The notes beneath the pieces are model-generated. The model was not told the origin of the DNA. It ran no database searches and saw only the letters and a list, made by a program, of their open reading frames with translations. A stretch of 23,208 nt of DNA from JANWZL01 sp041640815. Its GTDB lineage: Bacteria > Pseudomonadota > Gammaproteobacteria > Burkholderiales > Thiobacillaceae. Of this stretch, positions 13,200 to 20,618 are shown piece after piece. The DNA is taken from positions 1-23,208 of the forward strand of contig JBEPZO010000035.1 of assembly GCA_041640815.1 (NCBI GenBank). The letters run 5' to 3'. Both the position numbers and the translations under genes were made by a program. How positions within the stretch are numbered: the first letter of the stretch is position 1; every line of letters begins with the position of its first letter.

Positions 13200-13565
13200 T
13201 CAAGCCCCCAGGCTTGCCCGCGCCTGCGCGGCCAGTTTGGCGAAGGCGCCCGGATCGAACACCGCCATGTCGGCGAGGATCTTGCGGTCGATGTCGATCG
13301 AGGCCTTTTTCAGTCCGTTCATGAACTGGCTATAGTTCATGTCCAAGCCCAACTCGCGCACGGCGGCATTGATGCGGGCGATCCACAGGGCGCGGAACTG
13401 ACGCTTGCGTTGCCGGCGATCACGGTAGGCGTATTGCCCCGCCTTCATCACCGCCTCTTTGGCGACACGGAAGACGTTCTTGCGCCGGCCGCGATAGCCC
13501 TTGGCAGCGTCGATCACCTTCTTGTGGCTGGCACGAGCGATGGTGCCTCTTTTCACACGTGGCAT
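13200..13565 (-). CDS. rplT: 50S ribosomal protein L20
   Basis: Basic 23S rRNA-binding protein needed early in large-subunit assembly; in E. coli also the repressor of its own rpmI-rplT message. 121 aa, slightly longer than the usual 117-119. The N-terminal extension PRVKRGTIARASHKKVIDAA and YRGRRKNVFRVAKEAVMKAG, then RDRRQRKRQFRALWIARINA, are typical. The start is set by GGAGGG 6 nt upstream; rpmI ends 12 bp before. A hairpin before rpmI is the likely site for its autogenous control. Confidence 0.98.
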   Translation of the reverse strand: MPRVKRGTIARASHKKVIDAAKGYRGRRKNVFRVAKEAVMKAGQYAYRDRRQRKRQFRALWIARINAAVRELGLDMNYSQFMNGLKKASIDIDRKILADMAVFDPGAFAKLAAQARASLGA

Positions 13566-13577
13566 GGGTGTCCCTCC

Positions 13578-13775
13578 TCAAGCGTACGGCAGCATGGCGC
13601 GGATCTGCGCCAGGTCGCGGGCATTGACCGCAGTCATGCCGCGCAGGTTGCGCTTGCGCTTGGTGCTCTTCTTGGTCAGGATGTGGCGCAGATAAGCATG
13701 GGTACGCTTGACGCTCCCGCTGCCGCGCACGCGGAAGCGTTTGGCCGCCCCGCTCTTGGTCTTCATCTTCGGCAT
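13578..13775 (-). CDS. rpmI: 50S ribosomal protein L35
   Basis: A 65-aa basic ribosomal protein with the family sequence PKMKTKSGAAKRFRVRGSGS, then KRTHAYLRHILTKKSTKRKR and an ALLPYA-like ending (AMLPYA). The ribosome site AGGAGC lies 7 nt upstream and directly follows a long hairpin (13795-13841), the expected position for repression by L20. It is followed by rplT after 12 bp and preceded by infC after 122 bp. Confidence 0.98.
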   Translation of the reverse strand: MPKMKTKSGAAKRFRVRGSGSVKRTHAYLRHILTKKSTKRKRNLRGMTAVNARDLAQIRAMLPYA

Positions 13776-13794
13776 AGCATGTGCTCCTATTCGA

Positions 13795-13841
13795 TGCCAG
13801 CAGGTGACCCCTCACCGGGATGCTTCACCGACCTGCTGGCA
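13795..13841 (-). promoter_or_regulatory. Hairpin upstream of rpmI, candidate L20 autoregulatory site
   Basis: TGCCAGCAGGT and ACCTGCTGGCA form a perfect 11-bp stem (13795-13805 with 13831-13841) around 25 nt. On the RNA strand an alternative short stem GGTGA/TCACC with loop GGGG (13803-13816) competes with its base. The structure ends about 9 nt before the AGGAG ribosome site of rpmI. Known biology: L20 represses rpmI-rplT by binding structured RNA in this place in E. coli and Firmicutes. Assignment here is by position. Confidence 0.55.
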
Positions 13842-13897
13842 CTTATTCGGCGCGGAATCAGAGGACCGCGCCCTGCCTCGTATAAACCCGCCGTCAA

Positions 13898-14419
13898 TCA
13901 CTTCTTTTTCTTCGGTGCCAGCACCATGACCAATTGCCGCCCCTCCAGCTTGGGGAATTGCTCGACGCTGCCGTATTCAGCCAAATCTTGCTCCACACGC
14001 TTAAGAAGCTGTAGGCCAAATTCCTGGTGCATCAATTCCCGGCCGCGGAAACGCAAGGTGACCTTGGCTTTGTCCCCATCGCTCAGGAAGCGGATGAGGT
14101 TACGCAGCTTAACCTGATAGTCTGCCTCGTCGGTACGGGGGCGAAACTTAATCTCCTTGACCTGGATCTGTTTTTGCTTGAGCTTGGCCTCGTGCTGCCG
14201 CTTCTGCTCCTGATACTTGTACTTGCCATAGTCCATGATCTTGCAGACCGGCGGCTGCGCATGAGGAGCGATTTCTACCAAGTCCAGGTCTGCTTCTTCC
14301 GCCCGCGTGAGAGCCTCTCTCAAGCTCACAATGCCTACTTGCTGACCGTCTTGACCGATCAGCCGCACCTGCGGCGCGTCGATCTCACCGTTGATCCGTA
14401 ACTCTTTGCTTAGTGCGAT
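13898..14419 (-). CDS. infC: Translation initiation factor IF-3 (AUC start codon)
   Basis: Binds the 30S subunit, prevents premature 50S joining and checks the initiation codon. 173 aa. N-terminal domain starts ALSKELRINGEIDAPQVRLI, then LVEIAPHAQPPVCKIMDYGK and the linker YKYQEQKRQHEAKLKQKQ; the C-terminal domain has KEIKFRPRTDEADYQVKLRN and ends in KKKK. The frame contains no ATG, GTG or TTG near the right place; an internal GTG (14368) would cut the N-terminal domain. The ATC at 14417-14419 has AAGGGG 7 nt upstream and gives the full family N-terminus, so AUC is the start. Non-AUG starts in infC are known (AUU in E. coli) and allow IF-3 to repress its own synthesis. thrS ends 25 bp upstream. 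Confidence 0.96.
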   Translation of the reverse strand: MALSKELRINGEIDAPQVRLIGQDGQQVGIVSLREALTRAEEADLDLVEIAPHAQPPVCKIMDYGKYKYQEQKRQHEAKLKQKQIQVKEIKFRPRTDEADYQVKLRNLIRFLSDGDKAKVTLRFRGRELMHQEFGLQLLKRVEQDLAEYGSVEQFPKLEGRQLVMVLAPKKKK

Positions 14420-14444
14420 GCTGATTCCCCTTTAAACGTAATGC

Positions 14445-16355
14445 TCAACCAGATCTATTGTTGATTTCCTCGCGCATGCGACCAATCAGGTCATCCAGGG
14501 TCATCTGTCCCAGATCTTGGCCGCCGCGAAGCCTGACCGCGACCATGCCTTGCGCCTTTTCCTTTTCCCCAACAACCAGAAGATAAGGAATGCGCTTCAT
14601 GGCGTGCTCGCGGATTTTATAGCTGATCTTCTCGTTCCTCAAGTCCGATTCTGCCCGAAAACCTTGTTTTTTCAGGGCTTGCGCGACCTGTTCAGCATAT
14701 TCGGCCTGGGTTGAAGTAATGTTCATTACCATCGCCTGCACCGGAGCAAGCCAAAGCGGTAAATTGCCGGCATGATGCTCGATGAGGATGCCGATGAAAC
14801 GTTCCAACGAGCCGAGTATGGCCCGATGCAGCATGACCGGCGGGCGCCGCGTGTTGTCCTCGGCGACGTACTCGGCCCCCAAGCGCACGGGTAAGTGAAA
14901 ATCAAGCTGGATGGTGCCCAGCTGCCATAGCCGCCCGAGTGAATCCTTGAGCGTGAACTCGATCTTGGGCCCGTAGAAGGCCCCCTCACCGGGCTGCAGC
15001 TCGTAGGCCAGCCCATTCTGCGCCAAAGCGGCGGCCAATGCGGCTTCCGCCTTGTCCCAGCTCTCGTCCGAGCCCACCCGCTTGTCCGGGCGGGTAGAGA
15101 GTTTCACCAGCACGTCGCTGAAACCAAAATCGGCGTAGACCTCCTGCAGCATCTTGATGAAGGCGGACACCTCGTCCTGAACCTGCGCCTCGGTGCAAAA
15201 GATGTGGGCGTCGTCCTGGGTGAAAGCGCGCACCCGCATCAGCCCATGCAACGCGCCCGAGGGCTCATTGCGGTGGCAAGCGCCAAACTCGGCTAGCCTC
15301 AGGGGCAGATCGCGATAGGAACGCAGGCTGTGGTTGAAGATCTGCACGTGCCCGGGACAGTTCATGGGCTTCACCGCATAGTCGCGGTTTTCCGAGGCAG
15401 TGGTGAACATGTGCTCGCGGTAGTTGTCCCAATGCCCAGACCTTTCCCACAGCGAGCGGTCCATCACCGTCGGCGTCCTGACCTCCTGGTAGCCATACTC
15501 GCGAAACTTGCGCCGCATGTATTGCTCGATCTCTTGCCATAAGATCCAGCCATGCGGGTGCCAAAACACCATGCCGGGCGCCTCGTCCTGCAGATGAAAC
15601 AGGTCGAGCTGCTTGCCGAGCTTGCGGTGATCGCGTTTCTCCGCCTCCTCCAGGCGTTGGAGATAGGCCTCCAGATCCTCTTTCCTGGCCCACGCCGTGC
15701 CGTAGATGCGCTGCAGCATCTCGTTGCGCGGATCACCCCGCCAATAGGCCCCCGCCACCTTCATCAGCTTGAAGGCCTTGAGCTTGCCGGTGCTCGGCAC
15801 ATGCGGACCGCGGCACAGATCGATGAAGTCGCCCTCGCGGTAGAGTGACACCTCCTCGCCCGGCGGGATGGCGGCGATGATCTCGGCCTTGTAGTGCTCC
15901 CCGATCGATTTGAAGAACTCGACGGCACGCTCGCGCTCCCACACCTCGCGCCGGACTGGGATATCGCGTTTTGCCAGCTCCAGCATGCGCTGCTCGATGG
16001 CGGCAAGGTCCTCGGGCGTGAAGGGGCGTTTGTAGGCGAAGTCGTAATAGAAGCCGTCTTCGATCACCGGCCCGATGGTGACCTGGGCGTCGGGGAACAA
16101 TTCCTTGACCGCGTAGGCGAGCAGATGCGCCGTGGAATGGCGGATGAGCTCCAACCCCTCGGGATCGCGGTCGGTGATGATGGCCAGCTGGGCATCGTGA
16201 TCGATGACATGACTGGTATCGACCAGCTTGCCATCGACCTTGCCTGCCAAGGCGGCACGGGCCAGCCCGGCGCCGATGTCAGCGGCCACCTCGGCCACGG
16301 TCACCGGCCTATCATAGGTTCGCACCGAACCATCGGGCAGCGTGATCTGCGGCAT
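14445..16355 (-). CDS. thrS: Threonyl-tRNA synthetase
   Basis: Charges tRNA-Thr; class II, 636 aa, full length. Domains: TGS (1-about 62, ITLPDGSVRTYDRPVTVAEV), editing domain with HSTAHLLAYAV and the Cys of DLCRGPHVPSTG, catalytic core with zinc-binding MNCPGH, motif 2 CHRNEPSGALHGLMRVRAFT followed by QDDAHIF (His ligand), the later His in LHRAILGSLERF (motif 3), and the anticodon-binding domain (about 540-636). Ribosome site GGAG 6 nt before the ATG. It leads the infC-rpmI-rplT-pheS-pheT-ihfA-merR transcript. A terminator-like hairpin occupies the leader, downstream of a good promoter. Confidence 0.98.
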   Translation of the reverse strand: MPQITLPDGSVRTYDRPVTVAEVAADIGAGLARAALAGKVDGKLVDTSHVIDHDAQLAIITDRDPEGLELIRHSTAHLLAYAVKELFPDAQVTIGPVIEDGFYYDFAYKRPFTPEDLAAIEQRMLELAKRDIPVRREVWERERAVEFFKSIGEHYKAEIIAAIPPGEEVSLYREGDFIDLCRGPHVPSTGKLKAFKLMKVAGAYWRGDPRNEMLQRIYGTAWARKEDLEAYLQRLEEAEKRDHRKLGKQLDLFHLQDEAPGMVFWHPHGWILWQEIEQYMRRKFREYGYQEVRTPTVMDRSLWERSGHWDNYREHMFTTASENRDYAVKPMNCPGHVQIFNHSLRSYRDLPLRLAEFGACHRNEPSGALHGLMRVRAFTQDDAHIFCTEAQVQDEVSAFIKMLQEVYADFGFSDVLVKLSTRPDKRVGSDESWDKAEAALAAALAQNGLAYELQPGEGAFYGPKIEFTLKDSLGRLWQLGTIQLDFHLPVRLGAEYVAEDNTRRPPVMLHRAILGSLERFIGILIEHHAGNLPLWLAPVQAMVMNITSTQAEYAEQVAQALKKQGFRAESDLRNEKISYKIREHAMKRIPYLLVVGEKEKAQGMVAVRLRGGQDLGQMTLDDLIGRMREEINNRSG

Positions 16356-16383
16356 GTCGCGCTCCGCGTCGTTTGCGTAATAA

Positions 16384-16408
16384 AAAAGTGCGGCACGGCC
16401 GCACTTTT
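16384..16408 (-). terminator. Strong terminator-like hairpin in the thrS leader
   Basis: AAAAGTGCGGC (16384-16394) pairs with GCCGCACTTTT (16398-16408): 11 bp with a 3-nt loop. On the minus strand the stem runs into TTTTTTATT, a textbook intrinsic terminator. It ends about 28 nt before the thrS ATG. It can end the tRNA-Val(GAC)/MFS transcript; if the promoter at 16430-16458 is used, it lies within the first 46 nt of the thrS message. Confidence 0.8.
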
Positions 16409-16429
16409 GCAGGATCGACGAACGAAAAG

Positions 16430-16458
16430 ATACTACCCCTGCGGCTGAGCTGACTCAA
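16430..16458 (-). promoter_or_regulatory. Candidate sigma70 promoter of the thrS operon
   Basis: On the minus strand TTGAGT (16453-16458), 17-bp spacer, TAGTAT (16430-16435). The predicted start near 16423 is a G, giving a 68-nt leader to the thrS ATG that contains the terminator-like hairpin from about +16. Confidence 0.55.
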
Positions 16459-16610
16459 GCTGCGGCGGGTGTTGGGGAAACGCCAAATCGATGCCGCGCG
16501 GACAACATTGCTGGGCATCGCAGCATGGACGCTATTGTGAGGGCTCGCGACAATCGCCCCTCGGCTGGGCCCGCAATAACGATCGCGGCTTTCTTCAGCG
16601 TTTCCTTAGC

Positions 16611-16687
16611 TGGTAGGCGCGATTGGACTCGAACCAACGACCCCCACCATGTCAAGGTGATGCTCTAACCAGCTGAGCTACGCGCCT
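16611..16687 (-). tRNA. tRNA-Val(GAC), CCA encoded
   Basis: Minus-strand cloverleaf: acceptor AGGCGCG/CGCGCCT, D stem GCTC/GAGC, anticodon stem TCACC/GGTGG (one U-G pair) with loop TTGACAT (anticodon GAC), T arm GTTGG-TTCGAGT-CCAAT, discriminator A and genomic CCA. Its first 10 bases overlap the 3' end of the MFS gene, so it is probably cut from a joint transcript. With tRNA-Val(CAC) it is the second valine tRNA here. Confidence 0.95.
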
Positions 16688-18030
16688 GAAGAATTGCCAT
16701 TGTAAACAAGCTTCGCGTCGGCGGCAACGTGCTTTTGCGAACCCTGCAAGGCCCGGCGCCGTCCCCGCCTGATGTCCACCCCGGTAAGTAGGCCGAGCCC
16801 AAGCAGAAAGAAGACCCCTAGTGTCAGCATGGCCGGCCGGTGCTCGCCAGCGGTTAACCACACCGCCGCGCCATAGGTCATGGGCCCAAGGATGGAGGCG
16901 AATTTCACCGCCAACCCCCATAGGCCGAAGAACTCCGCTCGCTGCGGCAGGGGGCTCAGGTATCCAACCAGGGCACGGGCGGCCGACTGCGAGGCGCCCA
17001 GGCAAAAACCAGCGACGTTCGCCGCTAGCCAGAACAAGCCGGCTGCCGTGGCGAACCAGGCCAGCACCACGGTAAGCAGCCAGCCAGCGAGGGTCAGCGC
17101 AATGGCCGCTTTGTGACCGATGCGGTCCTGCACCTGGCCGAACAGCACCGCTCCGAGGGCCGCGGTGAGGTTCACGACCAAGATCAGCACGATGCTGTCG
17201 TGGGTCGAGAAACCCATGGCCTGTTGGGCATAGACCGCAGCCAGGGCGATGACGGCCTGCACGCCGGATTGGTAGGCGACGATGCAGAGCAGAAAGCGGA
17301 AGAGGTCGGGATAGGTCCGCGCGTGCCGCAGGGTGTCGGTGACCTGCCGATAGGCCGACCGAATGGCGTGAGGGCTGGGTGCGCGCCCAACACCGCGCTC
17401 ACGCAACAAGACGAAGGTGGGCAAGGCGGCCAGCAGAAAGACCGCCGCGGTGATGAGCATCGCCCCTGGCACGTATTGCTGTGCCGGTTGCCCCAGGCCC
17501 TGGGCATGGTCGATATAGGCCAAACAAAGCCCCAAGGTGAGCATGCCGCCCAGATAGCCCAGGCCCCAACCGAGACCGGACAGACTGGCCAAGGCTCGCC
17601 CGCGCGCGAGTTCAGGCAGGAAGGCGGCGATCAGGTTCTCGCCGGTGCCGAAAAAAAAGTTGCTCAGCACGATGAGCGCCACGGCCAGCACGAGATCGCC
17701 TGGCCCCACCAGAGCCAGCGCAGCGGTGCTGAGCGCGCATCCTACCGTGGTGATGGCGAGCAAACGCTTCTTGGCCAGACGCAGATCGGCATAGGCGCCA
17801 ATGGCCGGGGCGCTCACCATGATGAGCGCGTAAGAGACCGCTAACGCTGCACTCCAGGCCAGCGTGGCCCAAGGCGTATTGCCGGCCACCACGGCGACGA
17901 AATAGGCATTGAACACCGCCGTAATCACCACCGTGGTGTAACCCGAGTTGGCGAAGTCGTACATCGCCCAAGCCCACACCTCGCGTCGCCTGACGCCAGG
18001 GTTGAGCAGGCTACGACGCAGATGTGGCAC
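16678..18030 (-). CDS. MFS transporter of the UMF1/Atg22-like family
   Basis: Inner-membrane protein of 450 aa with about 12 hydrophobic segments. The N-terminal signature VWAWAMYDFANSGYTTVVIT is characteristic of the UMF1 (Atg22-like) branch of the major facilitator superfamily, and IGAYADLRLAKKRLLAITT is the loop 2-3 MFS motif (G-x-x-x-D/R-K-R). A basic cytoplasmic loop (LRERGVGRAPSPHAIRSAYR) separates the two halves. The substrate is unknown. The start is GTG 18030, with AGGGG 9 nt upstream; the first residues (PHLRRSLLNPGVRRREV) are cytoplasmic. The gene is divergent from metG with 73 bp between. Its stop codon TAG is bases 8-10 of tRNA-Val(GAC), so the two genes overlap by 10 bp. Confidence 0.9.
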   Translation of the reverse strand: MPHLRRSLLNPGVRRREVWAWAMYDFANSGYTTVVITAVFNAYFVAVVAGNTPWATLAWSAALAVSYALIMVSAPAIGAYADLRLAKKRLLAITTVGCALSTAALALVGPGDLVLAVALIVLSNFFFGTGENLIAAFLPELARGRALASLSGLGWGLGYLGGMLTLGLCLAYIDHAQGLGQPAQQYVPGAMLITAAVFLLAALPTFVLLRERGVGRAPSPHAIRSAYRQVTDTLRHARTYPDLFRFLLCIVAYQSGVQAVIALAAVYAQQAMGFSTHDSIVLILVVNLTAALGAVLFGQVQDRIGHKAAIALTLAGWLLTVVLAWFATAAGLFWLAANVAGFCLGASQSAARALVGYLSPLPQRAEFFGLWGLAVKFASILGPMTYGAAVWLTAGEHRPAMLTLGVFFLLGLGLLTGVDIRRGRRRALQGSQKHVAADAKLVYNGNSSGA

Positions 18031-18071
18031 TTTTCTCAGCCCCTTACCTGCCCTTCGGCGCGCGCTGCGCG

Positions 18072-18077
18072 TAAAAT
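18072..18077 (+). promoter_or_regulatory. Candidate -10 element of metG
   Basis: TAAAAT within TAAAATAGA, 26 bp before the metG ATG; the same nine bases lie at the equivalent place before gltX. No good -35 at 16-18 bp. Confidence 0.4.
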
Positions 18078-18103
18078 AGACAAAAACCGTCCTCCATCAT
18101 CGC

Positions 18104-20170
18104 ATGACCCGTCGCATCCTCGTCACCTCCGCCCTCCCCTACGCCAACGGCGCCATTCACCTAGGTCACCTGGTGGAATACATCCAGACCGACATTTGGG
18201 TCCGTTTCCAGAAGATGCGCGGCCACGAGTGCTGGTATGTCTGCGCCGACGACACCCATGGCACACCCATCATGCTGCGCGCGGAGAAAGAGGGCATCAC
18301 GCCGGAGCAGCTGATCGCCCGCGTCTGGCACGAACACAAGCGCGACTTCGACGGTTTCCTGATCGGCTTCGATCATTATGGCAGCACCAATAGCCCCGAG
18401 ACCCGTGCCTTGGCGCATGACATCTATGCGCGGCTGAAGGCGGCGGGCCTGATCGAGGTCAGACCGGTCGAGCAGTTTTTCGACCCGGTCAAGGCGATGT
18501 TCCTGCCAGACCGTTTCATCAAGGGCGAGTGCCCCAAATGTCATGCCAAGGATCAGTACGGCGATGCCTGCGAGGTCTGCGGCGCCGCCTATCAGCCCAC
18601 CGAGCTCATCCACCCCTACTCCGCCGTCTCCGGGGTAAGCCCCGTGCGCAAGACCTCGGATCACTTTTTCTTCCGCCTGTCGGACCCACGCTGTGGCGAT
18701 TTTCTGCGCCGGTGGACGCAACCGCCACGGGTGCAGGAGGAGGCCGCCAACAAGCTCAAGGAGTGGCTGGACGCGGGGCTGACCGACTGGGACATCTCGC
18801 GCGACGCGCCCTACTTCGGCTTCGAGATCCCGGATGCGCCGGGCAAATACTTCTATGTCTGGTTGGACGCACCGATCGGTTATCTGGGCAGTTTCCGCAG
18901 CCTGGCCGAGCGGGAGGGACTCGATTTCGACGCCTACTGGAACGCCGCCAAGGCTGCCGCGGCCGGCACCGAGGTCTACCACTTCATCGGCAAGGACATC
19001 CTGTACTTCCACGCCCTGTTCTGGCCGGCGATGCTGGAATACGCCGGCTACCGCACGCCCAGCGGCGTCTTCTGCCATGGCTTTCTTACCGTCAACGGGC
19101 AGAAGATGTCGAAGTCGCGCGGCACCTTCATCACCGCCGAAAGCTATCTCAAGCACCTGAACCCGGAGTGGCTGCGCTACTACTACGCGGCCAAGCTCGG
19201 CAGTGGCCTGGAGGACATCGATCTCAACCTGGACGACTTCGTCGCGCGGGTGAATAGCGACCTCATCGGCAAATACATCAACATCGCTAGCCGCAGCGCC
19301 GGCTTCATCGCCAAGCGCTTTGGAGGCAGGTTGGGGGAGGTGCCGGACAAGGATACGCCGCTAGCGATCATGCAGGCCGCCTCACAACGCATCGCCGAGC
19401 TCTACGAGCGGCGAGAGTTCGGCAAGGCCGTACGCGAGATCATGGCCCTGGCCGACCTGGCCAATCAATATGTGGACCAGCACAAACCCTGGGAGATGGC
19501 CAAGCAAAAGGGTAGCGATGCGGCGCTGCATCAGGTCTGCACCGTGGCCCTCAACGCCTTCAGGCTGCTCACCCTCTACCTCAAGCCCGTGCTGCCGCGC
19601 TTGGCCGGCGAGGTCGAGTCTTTCCTGAACATCCCGCCACTGACCTGGAAGGACGTCGACACGCTGTTGGCCAACCATGCCATTGAGCCCTATCGCCACC
19701 TGATGACGCGGGTGGACCCCAAGGCGATCGAGGTGATGCTCGAGGAAAACCGCCAAAGCCTCATGCCCGCACCGGCGCCGATACGGCATGGCGAGCATCA
19801 GCAACATACGGTGTTGTCCGAGGCCACCGCTACCGCTCGCGGCGAGGTGATCACGATCGACGACTTCGCCAAGATCGACCTACGGGTGGCGCGCATCGTG
19901 CAGGCCGAACACGTCGAGGGCGCTGACAAACTGCTGCGCCTGACCTTGGACCTGGGTGATGAGACCCGCACCGTGTTCGCCGGCATCAAGTCCGCCTATG
20001 CCCCCGAAGCCCTGGTCGGCCGCCTGACGGTGATGGTGGCCAACCTCGCCCCGCGCAAGATGAAGTTCGGCGTCTCTGAAGGCATGGTCCTCGCCGCCTC
20101 CGATGCACGCGGCGGACCTTACCTGCTTGCCCCCGATAGCGGCGCGCAACCCGGCATGCGCATCAAATGA
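18104..20170 (+). CDS. metG: Methionyl-tRNA synthetase
   Basis: Charges initiator and elongator tRNA-Met. Class I, 688 aa, the long form. Motif ALPYANGAIHLGHLVE (HLGH) is at residues about 10-25; the zinc knuckle has CPKCHAKDQYGDACEVC (four Cys); KMSKSRGTF (KMSKS) lies near residue 335; the helical anticodon domain follows (about 390-560); the C-terminal 100 residues are a Trbp111-type tRNA-binding domain (IDLRVARIVQAEHVEGADKL, FGVSEGMVLAAS). The C-terminal domain gives dimerisation in the E. coli enzyme. No strong Shine-Dalgarno is visible before ATG 18104. The stop overlaps the acyP ATG as ATGA. Confidence 0.98.
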   Translation: MTRRILVTSALPYANGAIHLGHLVEYIQTDIWVRFQKMRGHECWYVCADDTHGTPIMLRAEKEGITPEQLIARVWHEHKRDFDGFLIGFDHYGSTNSPETRALAHDIYARLKAAGLIEVRPVEQFFDPVKAMFLPDRFIKGECPKCHAKDQYGDACEVCGAAYQPTELIHPYSAVSGVSPVRKTSDHFFFRLSDPRCGDFLRRWTQPPRVQEEAANKLKEWLDAGLTDWDISRDAPYFGFEIPDAPGKYFYVWLDAPIGYLGSFRSLAEREGLDFDAYWNAAKAAAAGTEVYHFIGKDILYFHALFWPAMLEYAGYRTPSGVFCHGFLTVNGQKMSKSRGTFITAESYLKHLNPEWLRYYYAAKLGSGLEDIDLNLDDFVARVNSDLIGKYINIASRSAGFIAKRFGGRLGEVPDKDTPLAIMQAASQRIAELYERREFGKAVREIMALADLANQYVDQHKPWEMAKQKGSDAALHQVCTVALNAFRLLTLYLKPVLPRLAGEVESFLNIPPLTWKDVDTLLANHAIEPYRHLMTRVDPKAIEVMLEENRQSLMPAPAPIRHGEHQQHTVLSEATATARGEVITIDDFAKIDLRVARIVQAEHVEGADKLLRLTLDLGDETRTVFAGIKSAYAPEALVGRLTVMVANLAPRKMKFGVSEGMVLAASDARGGPYLLAPDSGAQPGMRIK

Positions 20171-20442
20171 CCATCACCCGCCACCTCGTCATTCGCGGTC
20201 GCGTCCAAGGCGTCTGGTATCGCGAATCCATGCGCCGCGAGGCCGAGCGCTTGGGGGTGACCGGCTGGGTGCGCAACCGGCGCGATGGTTCGGTAGAGGC
20301 TATGCTCCAGGGCGAGGCGAGCCAGGTCGAGGCCCTGATCGCCTGGGCCTGGCAGGGCCCACCGGCAGCAGAGGTGACGGATGTCAGCATAGCCGAAGGC
20401 ACGGGCGTTTTCACCGATTTTCAAAGACTGCCCACGGTATAA
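20167..20442 (+). CDS. acyP: Acylphosphatase
   Basis: Small enzyme of 91 aa that hydrolyses acyl phosphates. Has the full signature: IRGRVQGVWYRESMRREAER with catalytic Arg19 in the phosphate loop, and GVTGWVRNRRDGSVEAMLQG with catalytic Asn37 (GWVRN). It overlaps metG by 4 bp (ATGA), so translation is coupled to metG. The pairing with metG has no obvious metabolic reason. After it comes a 176-bp spacer with hairpins and T runs. Confidence 0.95.
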   Translation: MTITRHLVIRGRVQGVWYRESMRREAERLGVTGWVRNRRDGSVEAMLQGEASQVEALIAWAWQGPPAAEVTDVSIAEGTGVFTDFQRLPTV

Positions 20443-20445
20443 CCC

Positions 20446-20609
20446 CAAGCCCAGCATGGCTTGACCGCTATGGCGCGGCTTTACACCGCCGCCATCCGTC
20501 GCGTAATCTGCCGCCTACTGATACCCCAGGCGCTGCGCTCTCCGGCACCGGCGTCCCCCGCCGGGGAGGGTGGCGGTGTAGCGAGTTTTTTACCCTACGA
20601 GTTTTTTTT
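20446..20609 (+). terminator. Hairpin cluster and T runs between acyP and map (putative terminator)
   Basis: Three hairpins follow the acyP stop: CAAGCC/GGCTTG (20446-20463), ATGGCG/CGCCAT with an inner CGG/CCG (20470-20495), and CCGGCG/CGCCGG (20548-20564), the last also able to join an outer CACCG/CGGTG pair (20546-20578). Two T runs follow, six Ts at 20586-20591 and eight at 20602-20609. The distance from the last stem to the first T run is longer than canonical unless the outer CACCG/CGGTG pair forms, so termination here is likely but not certain. A weak promoter-like TTTACA/CGTAAT pair (16-bp spacer, 20480-20507) is also present. Confidence 0.45.
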
Positions 20610-20618
20610 CCCTGCTCG

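Noticed and set aside
18161..19156. 331-aa ORF on the minus strand opposite metG
   Set aside because: It is a shadow of the GC-rich metG coding strand with no recognisable domain.
20103..20618. 453-aa ORF extending map upstream
   Set aside because: The extension covers acyP in another frame and the hairpin/T-run spacer; map homologues begin at the ATG at 20619.
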